The position numbers and the translations under genes were made by a program. From Geodermatophilus sp. TF02-6 (GTDB lineage Bacteria > Actinomycetota > Actinomycetes > Mycobacteriales > Geodermatophilaceae): DNA of 64,000 nucleotides. Numbering within the stretch: position 1 is the first letter of the stretch; every line of letters begins with the position of its first letter. The notes under the pieces are model-generated. The model worked only from the letters and a program-made list of their open reading frames with translations, was not told the origin of the DNA and searched no databases. The stretch is from positions 1 to 64,000 of the forward strand of contig NZ_QOHF01000018.1 of NCBI RefSeq assembly GCF_003319115.1, read 5' to 3'. Below are positions 40,256-48,424 of this stretch, in pieces.

Positions 40256-41398
40256 TCAGCTGTCTAGGATTTCGAGGGCGGTGGCGGCGCCGGTGGTGAG
40301 GACCTTGCGACCGAAGTAGACGTCGGTGGTCATCGAGGTGTTGGCGTGTCCGAGTTGGTCGGCGGCGGCGCGGGCGGAGAGGCCGGCGTGGTCCATGACG
40401 CTGGCGACGCTCTTGCGGAAGACGTGCGAGGTGACCCAGTCGAAGCCGGCCTTGTCGAAGGCGACCCGCAGGTCGGATTGGGTGTTGGAGGGGTCGCGCC
40501 AGCCGCCGAGCGGGGCGGGGAAGACGGGGGCGTCCTGCGGGCCCTGGGCCGAGCGGTCGGACCGGGCGGCGCGGTTGCGGAGTGTGTGGACGCCCCACGA
40601 GGGCAGCACGAGGCTGCGTAGCCCGGTGTCGGTCTTGGTGCTCTTCCGGATGAGCCCCTTGCCGGTGATGCGGGCGATGGTGGCGCGCACGTGCACCGTG
40701 CCGGCGTCCAGGTCGACGTCGGCCCAGGACAGTGCGGCGGCCTCGCCGATGCGCATGCCGGTGGCCATCATCAGGTCGATGAACTCGGGCAGGTCGCGGG
40801 CGATGGCCTGCTCGTCGTAGGTCAGCGCGGCGCGCAGCTGCTTGAGTTCGGGCACGGTCAGCGCGCGCGGCGAGCTCCTCGCCGGTGCGGCGAGGGCGCC
40901 GACGTCGCGGACCGGGTTGTGGGGCAGTGCGTCGTGGCGGGTGGCCAGGGTGCAGATGCCGGAGAGCACCGAGCGGGTCATCTTCGTGGTGGCGGCGCCG
41001 TGGTCGGTGGCGACGAGGCGCAGGTGCCGGTCGAGGATGCCGACGGTGAGTTCCCGGATCCGCAGCTGTCCGAGGCCGGGGAGGATCTGCCGGTCCAGTC
41101 GGTCGCGGTAGGCCTGCATGGTGGTGGGGGACAGGTCGGCGAGGGAGGAGTACCAGGCCTCGGCGAGGACCGCCACGCGGGTGTCGGCGGTGAGCTGCTC
41201 GTCGGCCTGGGTGTGGGCGCGCTCGCGGACGGCGAGCTCAAGCGCGGCCTCGGCGGCTGCCCTGGTCTTCCCCCACCGCTCGACAGCTCGGGTGCGGCCG
41301 TCATAGTCGCGGGCCAGCGTGCGGGCCCGGTAGCCAGTGCCGGTCTTGTAGCAGCGGATGGCGCCGTGTGTGCCCAGCGGCAGGGGAGGACGGCCCAT
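40256..41398 (-). CDS. int: Tyrosine site-specific integrase
   Basis: 380 aa. N-terminal arm-binding segment (KTGTGYRARTLARDYDGRTR), SAM-like core-binding domain (TTMQAYRDRLDRQILPGLG), and catalytic domain with Arg in ATGMRIGEAAALSW, His-x-x-Arg in SHVFRKSVA, His in LGHAN and the nucleophile in TDVYFGRK. It lies 150 bp from the right attachment site, as expected for the island's own integrase. ATG 41398 preferred; a GTG/ATG 9 nt upstream is in frame. Confidence 0.93.
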   Translation of the reverse strand: MGRPPLPLGTHGAIRCYKTGTGYRARTLARDYDGRTRAVERWGKTRAAAEAALELAVRERAHTQADEQLTADTRVAVLAEAWYSSLADLSPTTMQAYRDRLDRQILPGLGQLRIRELTVGILDRHLRLVATDHGAATTKMTRSVLSGICTLATRHDALPHNPVRDVGALAAPARSSPRALTVPELKQLRAALTYDEQAIARDLPEFIDLMMATGMRIGEAAALSWADVDLDAGTVHVRATIARITGKGLIRKSTKTDTGLRSLVLPSWGVHTLRNRAARSDRSAQGPQDAPVFPAPLGGWRDPSNTQSDLRVAFDKAGFDWVTSHVFRKSVASVMDHAGLSARAAADQLGHANTSMTTDVYFGRKVLTTGAATALEILDS

Positions 41399-41549
41399 GG
41401 CCCCCACTATATCCCCAGGAAATCATGGGGATGCGTCGGTAACCATGGGTTTCGGTGGGTGCCGAAAGGCGAACGAACTGTGCCGAACTGGCTGCTCTAG
41501 CGGCTGCTGAAGGCATCCAAGGGTCGGTAGAGGTCAGGTCCGACCCGAC

Positions 41550-41587
41550 AATCGGGCGGTTGGGGGTTTGAGTCCCCCCGTCGGCTC
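41550..41587 (+). repeat. Right attachment site (tRNA-Thr 3' half copy)
   Basis: 38 bp, 37 identical to the tRNA-Thr 3' half. Not a functional tRNA, as the 5' half is absent. Confidence 0.88.
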
Positions 41588-41656
41588 CGCTTTGAGCTGC
41601 GTGTTCGCCGCGCCCAGCCCTCCACTGACCTCGCGTGTGTGCCAGCTTGTGTGCCA

Positions 41657-41838
41657 TCAGCCCCACAGCGCACTTCCCATGCGCTCGGCGGCCTCCTGCG
41701 CAAGCTCGGGGACGACGTGCGAGTACGTGCCGAGGGTCAGGCTGATCTGCGAGTGCCCGAGGATGTCCATCACGACCCGGGCCGGCACGCCCTGCTGCAA
41801 CAGCAGCGTGGCGGCGGTGTGGATCTCGCACCTCCCAC
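41657..41838 (-). pseudogene. C-terminal remnant of a second tyrosine integrase
   Basis: About 60 codons reading HTAATLLLQQGVPARVVMDI then LGHSQISLTLGTYSHVVPE and ending ERMGSALWG-stop. Catalytic His and Tyr are present; the upstream two thirds are missing, cut at about 41838. It lies just outside the right attachment site, implying an earlier element at the same tRNA. Confidence 0.75.
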
Positions 41839-42063
41839 TCGGGGCACCTGGTCAACGCTCGATCAGTCGGTTCTCGCACTGTCGGCGGTGGCTCCCTTCG
41901 CGTTGCCAGTCCACCGATGTTGCAGAGCATGACGGCTTCTTCGACGGGGACGGCCCGTCGAGGAGCCATCGGCAGTGGAGGAAGGCCCGTCGGGATGCAC
42001 GTCGTCGTCCGGCCTCAGCCAGTCGGCAATCTCGATGCGGAGGTCGTACTGGTCGGACCAGGC

Positions 42064-42330
42064 GTGCTCGCCCGCGGCGTCCTTGACGCCACCCGTGCGG
42101 CGGGGGATTCGGTGCTGCCTGTCCGTCCCTTCATCCGGCAGTACGTCCAGCGCCATCCCGACTGTGTGGACCTGGTCCCCGCCGACCGTAGAGCGGAGTT
42201 CGAGCTGAGGTCCTCCGCTGGTGGACCCGGCGAGGAGACGGCAGAAACGGATCCGGACGCCGAGCAGGTTCCGGACAAGCAGGTGCACCGCTGGAAGGAC
42301 GACGGCGGCGCGGTGGTCTTCGACGGCTGA
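42064..42330 (+). pseudogene. GNAT N-acetyltransferase remnant
   Basis: The segment VLDATRAAGDSVLPVRPFIR and QYVQRHPDCVDLVPADRRAE match the C-terminal half of small YjdJ-type GNAT proteins, the family intact at 44441-44770. Upstream sequence (41840-42060) no longer encodes the acetyl-CoA-binding start in frame, so the N-terminus is lost or scrambled. The rest of 41840-42384 shows no gene. Confidence 0.5.
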
Positions 42331-42384
42331 CCGGGCCGCGAGTCGACGTCCCCCCATGGGCCGGACCGTGCCAGAGTGGGCCGG

Positions 42385-43329
42385 ATGAGCCAGGTCGAAG
42401 TCATCGCCAGTCGCGAGGTGCCGCTCGGCGGCCCACGGGCGATGACGGTGCGCCGCACGCTTCCCCAGCGCGCTCGTTCCCTCATCGGGGCGTGGTGTTT
42501 CGTCGACCACTACGGGCCCGACGACGTGGCCCGCACCGGCGGGATGGACGTCCCTCCGCATCCGCACACCGGCCTGCAGACGGTCAGCTGGCTGTTCGCC
42601 GGCGAGATCGAGCACCGGGACAGCGGCGGTGTGCACGAACTCGTCCGGCCCGGCGAGCTGAACCTGATGACCGGCGGGTCCGGCGTCGCGCACTCGGAGG
42701 TCTCCACGGCCGGCACCGGCACCCTGCACGGGGTCCAGCTGTGGGTGGCGTTGCCCGACTCCGCGCGCAACGTGCCCCGGGACTTCGTCCACCACGTCCC
42801 CGAGCCGCTGCACCTCGACGGCGCGACCGGGCGGGTGCTGCTGGGCGCGCTGGCGGGCTGCACCTCGCCGGTGCCCACCCACACCCCGCTGCTCGGGGCG
42901 GAGCTGGTGCTCGAACCGTTCGCGGAGCTCGACCTCGACGTCGCCGCGGACTTCGAGCACGGAGCGCTCGTGGACGCCGGCCCCGTCCGGCTCGACGGCG
43001 TGGAACTGGCCCGAGCCGAGCTGGGCTACCTGCCGCCCGGCGCGGACCGGCTGCGGCTGGCCAACCCGGGCGGCCGGCGCGCCCGCGTGCTGCTGCTGGG
43101 TGGGGAGCCCTTCGGCGAGCCGCTGCTGATGTGGTGGAACTTCGTGGGCCGCAGCCACGAGGAGATCGCCGGCTTCCGCGAGGAGTGGGAGGCCGGGTCG
43201 GCGCGCTTCGGCCGGGTCGAGGGATACCGCGGCCGGGTGGCGCGCCTGCCGGCGCCAGCGATGCCCACCGTCCGAATCCGGCCGCGCCTGTCACCGCCCC
43301 GCTCCGGGGATCCCAGCGCCTGGGGATGA
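42385..43329 (+). CDS. Pirin-family cupin protein (first)
   Basis: 314 aa. N-terminal pirin cupin with the metal-binding pattern PPHPHTGLQTVSWLF...GEIEHRDSGG and later GSGVAHSE. Pirins bind iron or other metals; some act as quercetinases or redox-sensitive cofactors. Role here unknown. ATG 42385 preferred over an upstream in-frame GTG. A second pirin gene follows on the same strand. Confidence 0.9.
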   Translation: MSQVEVIASREVPLGGPRAMTVRRTLPQRARSLIGAWCFVDHYGPDDVARTGGMDVPPHPHTGLQTVSWLFAGEIEHRDSGGVHELVRPGELNLMTGGSGVAHSEVSTAGTGTLHGVQLWVALPDSARNVPRDFVHHVPEPLHLDGATGRVLLGALAGCTSPVPTHTPLLGAELVLEPFAELDLDVAADFEHGALVDAGPVRLDGVELARAELGYLPPGADRLRLANPGGRRARVLLLGGEPFGEPLLMWWNFVGRSHEEIAGFREEWEAGSARFGRVEGYRGRVARLPAPAMPTVRIRPRLSPPRSGDPSAWG

Positions 43330-43436
43330 GCACGGCGGCAGCCGGAGGGGCCGTGCCGGACCCGCCCGCGTGGCCGCGGCGTTAGGGTGCCCGAACCGCG
43401 CCCGGCCGCCGGGCGGGGAACGAGGAGGGACACGCC

Positions 43437-44441
43437 ATGCCCGCTGTCACCGTCGAGGACATCACGGTCCTGCCCCGGATCCCGCTGCCGGATCCGGCGC
43501 TGGCACGGCAGCGCGCCCCGCGCAGCATCACGACGGCGCCGCGGGGTCTGGAGGGTGAGGGCTTTCCGGTGCGGCGGGCGTTCGCGGGGGCCGGCCTGGC
43601 CGACCTCGACCCGTTCATCCACCTGGACCAGATGGGTGAGGTGGACTACGGGCCGGGGGAGCCGAAGGGCACGCCCTGGCATCCGCACCGCGGCTTCGAA
43701 ACGGTCACCTACATGATCGACGGCGTCCTCCAGCACAACGACTCGCTCGGCGGCGGCGGCGTCATCTCCGACGGAGACACGCAGTGGATGACGGCTGGGC
43801 AGGGGATCTTGCACATCGAGACCCCGCCCGAGCACCTGGTCGCCAGCGGTGGCTGCTTCCACGGGCTGCAGCTGTGGGTGAACCTGCCGAAGGCGCAGAA
43901 GTGGATCGACCCCCGGTACCAGGATCTCGCCGGGGAGCAGGTGCGGCTCCTGGCTTCCGACGACGGCGGCGCGCTGGTGCGGGTCATCGCCGGGAACCTG
44001 GCCGGGTGGGCCGGGCCGGGCTCGACCCACACGCCGATCACGATGGTGCACGCGACCGTGAGTCCGGGAGCGCGCATGGTCCTGCCGTGGGAACCGGACT
44101 TCAACGCGCTGGTGTACGTGCTGGCCGGCCGCGGCACGGTGGGCGCCCGGCGGCGACCGGTGGAGACGGGGCAGCTCGCCGTCCTCGGCGACGGGGACGC
44201 GATCACGGTGGCCGCCGATCCCGAGCAGGACGGCCGGACCCGGACGATGGAGGTGCTGTTGCTCGGCGGGCGGCCCATCCGGGAGCCGGTCGCCTGGGCG
44301 GGTCCGTTCGTGATGAGCACCGAGACCGAGGTGCGGCAGGCGTTCGAGGACTTCCAGGCCGGCCGGCTCGGGCAGATCCCGGCCGTGCACAACGCCCCGA
44401 CCGACCTGCTGGTCACCCAGACAGACTCGCCGCTCGACTGA
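43437..44441 (+). CDS. Pirin-family cupin protein (second)
   Basis: 334 aa. Pirin motifs DPFIHLDQMG, WHPHRGFETVTYMIDG and QWMTAGQGILHIE, with the metal histidines in the first cupin and a degenerate second cupin (NALVYVLAGRGTVG). GAGGAGG precedes the ATG. Only distantly similar to the preceding pirin, so probably not a recent duplicate. Overlaps the next GNAT gene (TGATG), suggesting co-translation. Confidence 0.9.
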   Translation: MPAVTVEDITVLPRIPLPDPALARQRAPRSITTAPRGLEGEGFPVRRAFAGAGLADLDPFIHLDQMGEVDYGPGEPKGTPWHPHRGFETVTYMIDGVLQHNDSLGGGGVISDGDTQWMTAGQGILHIETPPEHLVASGGCFHGLQLWVNLPKAQKWIDPRYQDLAGEQVRLLASDDGGALVRVIAGNLAGWAGPGSTHTPITMVHATVSPGARMVLPWEPDFNALVYVLAGRGTVGARRRPVETGQLAVLGDGDAITVAADPEQDGRTRTMEVLLLGGRPIREPVAWAGPFVMSTETEVRQAFEDFQAGRLGQIPAVHNAPTDLLVTQTDSPLD

Positions 44442-44770
44442 TGGGCAGCGGGTCGGAGGAGGCGGAAAGCCGCCGGGTGGTCGACAACCCCGAGCGGCAG
44501 CGGTACGAGGTCCTCGTCGATGGCGAGCTGGCCGGTTCTGCCGCGTACCAGAGGGCGGGCCAACTGGTCGTCTTCACCTCCACCGAGGTTGAGGTCCGCT
44601 TCGAGGGGCAGGGGCTGGGCGGCGAGCTGGTGCGCCGGGCCTTGGATGGCATCCGCCGCTCCGGGACGCCGGTGCTGCCGCTGTGCCCGTTCGTCCAGCA
44701 GTGGATGAGCCGTCACCCGGACTACCACGACCTCGACTACCGGCGGCCGGAGAGCCACGTGTCCGATTGA
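44441..44770 (+). CDS. Small GNAT N-acetyltransferase (YjdJ type)
   Basis: 109 aa, single GNAT domain. Typical order: RYEVLVDGELAGSAAYQ, FTSTEVEVRFEGQGLGGELV (acetyl-CoA P-loop region) and VLPLCPFVQQWMSRHPDYHD. Substrate unknown. Translationally coupled to the upstream pirin. Confidence 0.85.
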   Translation: MGSGSEEAESRRVVDNPERQRYEVLVDGELAGSAAYQRAGQLVVFTSTEVEVRFEGQGLGGELVRRALDGIRRSGTPVLPLCPFVQQWMSRHPDYHDLDYRRPESHVSD

Positions 44771-44783
44771 GGAGGGCGGTGAC

Positions 44784-45731
44784 ATGACCGTTCAGGTGGG
44801 GCAGCGGTCCGCGGCGTGGCCGCGCTTGCGGGTGGCGGACTGGGCCGAGACCAAGGACACCCTGCACATGTGGACGCAGATCGTCGGGAAAGTCCGGATG
44901 GCCCATGCCCCGATGCTCAACCACTGGTGGCACGTCACCCTGTACGTCACTCCGCGCGGCCTGACCACCTCGGCGGTCCCGTACCGCGACGGCGCCTTCG
45001 ACATCGAGTTCGACTTCGTCGAGCACGTGCTGCGCATCCGCAGCAGCAACGGCGGCACCCGCGCGGTGGCGCTGGAGCCCAAGCCGGTGGCCGAGTTCTA
45101 CGCGCAGACCATGCAAGGACTGGGTGAGCTGGGCATCGAGGCGCCGATCCAGGCGAGCCCCAACGAGGTGGACCCCGCGATCCCGTTCGCCGAGGACCAC
45201 GTCCACGCCTCCTACGACCCGCACGCCACCCACCTGTTCTGGCGCCAGCTGCTGCAGGCCGACCGGGTGCTCGGCGCGTTCCGGTCCCACTTCGTCGGGA
45301 AGGTCAGCCCGGTGCACTTCTTCTGGGGGGCGATGGACATGGCCTGCACCCGGTTCTCCGGGCGGCCCGCCCCACCGCACCCCGGTGGTGCCCCCAACTG
45401 CCCGGACTGGGTGATGGTGGAGGGCTACTCCGGGGAGCTGTCCAGCGCCGGCTTCTGGCCCGGCGGTGGCGATGAGGGAGCGTTCTACGCCTACGCCTAT
45501 CCGGAACCGGCCGGCTTCGCCGACCACCCGGTCGGTCCGGCCGGCGCCTTCTACAGCCGCGAGCTGGGCGAGTTCCTGCTGCCCTACGAGGTGGCAGCCG
45601 AGGCAGACGATCCCGACGCGGCGCTGAGCGAGTTCCTCCACACCACCTACGAGGCGGCCGCGGAGCGCGGCGACTGGGATCGCGCGACGCTGGAGGACGA
45701 CCCGGATCGGCTGGACCAGCACGAGCCGTAG
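44784..45731 (+). CDS. DUF5996 family protein
   Basis: 315 aa, function unknown. Recognised by WPRLRVADWAETKDTLHMWT, NHWWHVTLYVTPRGLTTSAV, HFFWGAMDMACTRFSGRPAP and EGAFYAYAYPEP. No signal peptide or membrane segment, so presumably cytoplasmic. Starts 13 nt after the GNAT gene with GGAGG upstream, so it probably shares the pirin-GNAT operon. Confidence 0.88.
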   Translation: MTVQVGQRSAAWPRLRVADWAETKDTLHMWTQIVGKVRMAHAPMLNHWWHVTLYVTPRGLTTSAVPYRDGAFDIEFDFVEHVLRIRSSNGGTRAVALEPKPVAEFYAQTMQGLGELGIEAPIQASPNEVDPAIPFAEDHVHASYDPHATHLFWRQLLQADRVLGAFRSHFVGKVSPVHFFWGAMDMACTRFSGRPAPPHPGGAPNCPDWVMVEGYSGELSSAGFWPGGGDEGAFYAYAYPEPAGFADHPVGPAGAFYSRELGEFLLPYEVAAEADDPDAALSEFLHTTYEAAAERGDWDRATLEDDPDRLDQHEP

Positions 45732-46235
45732 CGGCCAACCGAGCGCGGGGAGCGATGAGCGTCAACCGGCTGTTCGCCCGACCAGCCGGAGATCGCCGGC
45801 TCAGCCAGGCCGCTGGGCACGGTGCACGCCGCGCCGGGCGATTCTCGCCCTACCGCACGGCGCTCGTCTTGCTGCGGGCCGCGTCGCGTCCGGCACCGGC
45901 AGGGGCCGGCTGCGGCCTGCGGTAGCCGCTGACTCGGGCAGGGCACCATGGGGATTCAGCCGGGTGCCTGCTGAGTGACGGTGTCGAAGAGCAGGTTGAG
46001 CCCCTCGGCCATGGTGGGGCGGGTGATGACGGCGTCGCGCACGCGCTGATGGGGCAGGGCGTCACCGCGCAGCTCGCTGCCCGATGCTCGGAGGCCAGTT
46101 CCTCGGCGAACACGTCCCGCCGCTGGCGGGGGCCGCAGGAGGGGGACCGTCCCGATCGATGAGATCTCTCGGCGGATCGGGTCTGGGCTACGTGGACGGC
46201 GGTGCGTCCTGCGAGGCGATGATGGGAGAGCAGCG
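45732..46235. other. Gap with gene debris
   Basis: About 500 bp. The only recognisable item is the flavoprotein C-terminal fragment at 45956-46090. The flanks show no coherent frame on either strand. Confidence 0.5.
45956..46090 (-). pseudogene. C-terminal fragment of a pyridine-nucleotide-disulfide oxidoreductase
   Basis: Reads ALPHQRVRDAVITRPTMAEG then LNLLFDTV before the stop, the dimerisation-domain end seen in mycothione/mercuric-reductase-type proteins (RDAVFTHPTMAEGL-like). The FAD and NAD domains are absent. Confidence 0.5.
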
Positions 46236-46583
46236 ATGGCGGTAGGCGTGTTCGCCGGCATCCCGGTCAGGGACCACCGGACGGCGGTCCAGTGGTACGG
46301 GCGGTTGCTCGGAGCCGAGCCGTCGTTCCACCCCAACGACGTCGAGGCCGTGTGGCAACTGGCCGAGGACCGCTACGTGTACGTCATCCAGGACGCCGAC
46401 CGGGCCGGCGGCGCGGTCAGCACGATCTGGGTCGACGACCCCGTCGCCGAGGTCGCGAGGATCGCCGGACAGGGCCTGGAACCGGTCGACGTCGAGAAGC
46501 ACGGGGGAGTGTGGAAGTACGTCTTCCACGACGCCGACGGCAACGAGACGGGGATCGGCGGAGAGGTCTCACCGGCCGAATAG
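46236..46583 (+). CDS. VOC-family (glyoxalase/bleomycin-resistance-like) protein
   Basis: 115 aa, one vicinal-oxygen-chelate module pair: FAGIPVRDHRTAVQWYGRLL at the N-terminus and YVFHDADGNETGIGG at the C-terminus. Several metal-ligand positions are not clearly kept. ATG 46236 after GGGAGAG. Function unknown. Confidence 0.82.
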   Translation: MAVGVFAGIPVRDHRTAVQWYGRLLGAEPSFHPNDVEAVWQLAEDRYVYVIQDADRAGGAVSTIWVDDPVAEVARIAGQGLEPVDVEKHGGVWKYVFHDADGNETGIGGEVSPAE

Positions 46584-46730
46584 GTGCGGCCCGGACCGCA
46601 CCTCCTCGTCGGCAGCGCAGAGCCAGGCGTGGACGGCGTCGGCGGACGCACGCAGTGCGATGAGAACCGTCGTCGGACGCCGTCAGACGTGCGGAGGTCG
46701 AACCCCCTTCGACGGAACCGGGAGGAACCG

Positions 46731-47342
46731 ATGGGACGCATCCACATCGACCTGTTCTGCAGCCTGGACCTCGTCGCCCAGGCGCCCGGCGGCGGGGAGG
46801 CGGACCAGGCCGACGACGGGTTCTCCTACGCGGGCTGGCAGTGGCCGCTGATGGACGACGTCGTCGACGAACGCATCGACGCGGGCATGAGCGGGATGGA
46901 CGCCCTCCTGCTGGGCCGCAGGACCTACGAGTTCTTCGCCGGGTTCTGGCCCTCTCCGGAGGACGAGGTCGCGCGGCTGTTCAACGGGGCACACAAGTAC
47001 GTCGCGTCACGGGGAACTCCGCAGCTCACCTGGGAGGAGTCGACCCGGATCGGCGCCGACCTCGCGACCGAGGTGCGGGAGCTGCGGGACCGGCACGAGA
47101 AGGTCTACGTCTCCGGCAGCCTCGACCTCGTGCAGACCCTGCTCGCCGAGGGGCTCTACGACCAGCTCACGCTCTTCGTGCACCCGCTCGTGCTCGGCGC
47201 GGGCAAGAAGGTCTTCCAGGGTGGCGCCCTCCCGACCGGCCTGCGACTCGTGGAACCCGCGATCACCTCGCCGAAGGGCGCCGTGGTGCTGCGGTACGAG
47301 CCGACCGGCCGCCCGCCCGAGACGGGCGTCATGCCGAGCTGA
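46731..47342 (+). CDS. Dihydrofolate-reductase-like (RibD C-terminal domain) protein
   Basis: 203 aa. RibD-C fold: IDLFCSLDLVAQAPGGG at the start, GMDALLLGRRTYEFFAGFW, VYVSGSLDLVQTLLAEGLYD (NADPH region) and FVHPLVLGAGKKVF. Such proteins are putative NADPH reductases of unknown substrate. GGGAGGAACCG before the ATG. Confidence 0.88.
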   Translation: MGRIHIDLFCSLDLVAQAPGGGEADQADDGFSYAGWQWPLMDDVVDERIDAGMSGMDALLLGRRTYEFFAGFWPSPEDEVARLFNGAHKYVASRGTPQLTWEESTRIGADLATEVRELRDRHEKVYVSGSLDLVQTLLAEGLYDQLTLFVHPLVLGAGKKVFQGGALPTGLRLVEPAITSPKGAVVLRYEPTGRPPETGVMPS

Positions 47343-47419
47343 GGCGCGGGTCCCGCCGCCGTCCGCACCTCGCCGACCGGTGAGGTGACCCATCCCGACC
47401 CCACAGGAGGGTGATCACG

Positions 47420-47668
47420 ATGGAGAACTTCGCACAGGCGCAGGCCCGCGCACCCGACCTCGGGGAGACGTCCGCGATCCCCGTACGTCTGGTTCCGCTG
47501 CCGAACGGCCCGTACGAGGTGACCGGGCTGCTGGAGATCGCCCGTCCGGACGGCGACCCGATCGGAGCACCCGCGTCCAAGGTGCACCTGTGCCGGTGCG
47601 GTCGCTCGGCGGACAAGCCGTTCTGCGACGGGTCGCACGCGCGCACCGGGTGGACGGACGGGGCCTGA
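47420..47668 (+). CDS. CDGSH iron-sulfur domain protein
   Basis: 82 aa. The [2Fe-2S]-binding CDGSH motif is HLCRCGRSADKPFCDGSHA, giving the three Cys and one His ligands. The N-terminal half (PVRLVPLPNGPYEVTGLLEI) is the short beta lead-in of bacterial single-CDGSH proteins. ATG 47420 preferred: AGGAGG is 9 nt upstream, while the in-frame GTG at 47411 abuts it. Confidence 0.9.
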   Translation: MENFAQAQARAPDLGETSAIPVRLVPLPNGPYEVTGLLEIARPDGDPIGAPASKVHLCRCGRSADKPFCDGSHARTGWTDGA

Positions 47669-47672
47669 CCCG

Positions 47673-47819
47673 GTGTCGGCGACCGTGCTGCACACGTCGA
47701 TGTCCCTCGACGGGTTCATCGCCGGGCACGTCGAGCTCGAGCGCACCCGGGTCCTGCCGGGGGAGGCCGGGGTGACCCACCTGCACCACCGGGTCCGGCG
47801 GACGGCAGCAGCGGCGTGA
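47673..47819 (+). pseudogene. Internally deleted RibD-C/DHFR-like gene
   Basis: 48 codons: VLHTSMSLDGFIAG is a typical family N-terminus, followed directly by HVELERTRVLPGEAGVTHLH, a typical C-terminus. About 150 residues of the middle are missing without loss of frame. The last codons overlap the next VOC gene. Confidence 0.65.
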
Positions 47820-48232
47820 GGACCCTGCACGTCGGGCTCCGGGTGGCCGACCTGGACCGGTCACTGGCCTTCTACCGAGCCCTGGGCTACGAACTGGTCG
47901 GCAGCGTGCCCGACACCCCGCTGGGTCGCCTCACCATGCTGAAGCTGCCCGGGGACGACTTCGTGAGCCTGGAGCTCGTGCACGACCCGGCGGGCGACCC
48001 GGTCCACCGCGGCAACCGCCTCAGCCACCTCGTCGTCCAGACCGCGGACCTGGACGCGACCACCGCCCGGCTCGCAGCCGGCGGCATCGACACCGAGGTG
48101 CCCGGCGCGCCGGACGAACCGGACGAGATCCGCACGGCGTGGGTCACCGACCCCGACGGCGTCCGGATCGAGCTGGTCCAGTGGCCGCCCGACCACCCCG
48201 ACGGCATGACCGCCGCCGACTTCACCGACTGA
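47816..48232 (+). CDS. VOC-family glyoxalase I-like protein
   Basis: 138 aa. TLHVGLRVADLDRSLAFYRA and LGYELVG, then NRLSHLVVQTADLDATTARL and WVTDPDGVRIELVQW: glyoxalase I pattern with a His in each half (LHVG, SHLVV) and Glu ligands (LELV, IELV). GTG 47816 overlaps the truncated gene upstream. May detoxify an alpha-ketoaldehyde; unproven. Confidence 0.87.
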   Translation: MRTLHVGLRVADLDRSLAFYRALGYELVGSVPDTPLGRLTMLKLPGDDFVSLELVHDPAGDPVHRGNRLSHLVVQTADLDATTARLAAGGIDTEVPGAPDEPDEIRTAWVTDPDGVRIELVQWPPDHPDGMTAADFTD

Positions 48233-48249
48233 ACCCACGGGGAGAGTCC

Positions 48250-48402
48250 GTGCAGGTGGGCGCGCACGGGGTCGAGCTCTGCACCGAGACCTCCCGGGAG
48301 CCGGGGGACCCGCCGCCCACTACGCCCCGGCGGCACGTAGCGCGGACGACCTCACCAGCGGACACCGTGGGAGCAGCCGTCGGGTGCCACAGCGCCTGTT
48401 GA
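48250..48402 (+). pseudogene. N-terminal fragment of an alpha/beta hydrolase
   Basis: Opens VQVGAHGVELCTETSREPGD, like the start of methyl-esterase/hydrolase proteins, but after PP the expected oxyanion segment is absent. An unrelated tail runs to the stop. A deletion has removed the rest. Confidence 0.45.
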
Positions 48403-48424
48403 TCAGCGATCGGAGGAGGACTTG

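Larger units (their letters stand above)
36393..41587. mobile_element. Integrative genomic island in tRNA-Thr
   Basis: Bounded by a 38-bp direct repeat (36393-36430 in the tRNA, 41550-41587 at the far end, one mismatch at the T-loop). About 5.15 kb. Contents: frame-disrupted primase-helicase, decayed serine resolvase, DUF3800-like gene and a tyrosine integrase next to the right end. Repeat plus integrase orientation fit site-specific integration that keeps the tRNA intact. The first 290 bp after the tRNA hold no gene I can see. Confidence 0.85.

Noticed and set aside
41497-41703. Short peptide reading RRGDSNPQPPDC near the right attachment site
   Set aside because: This is the well-known false translation of a tRNA 3' half, not a gene. 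The same artefact arises antisense to the tRNA-Thr gene at 36.4 kb.
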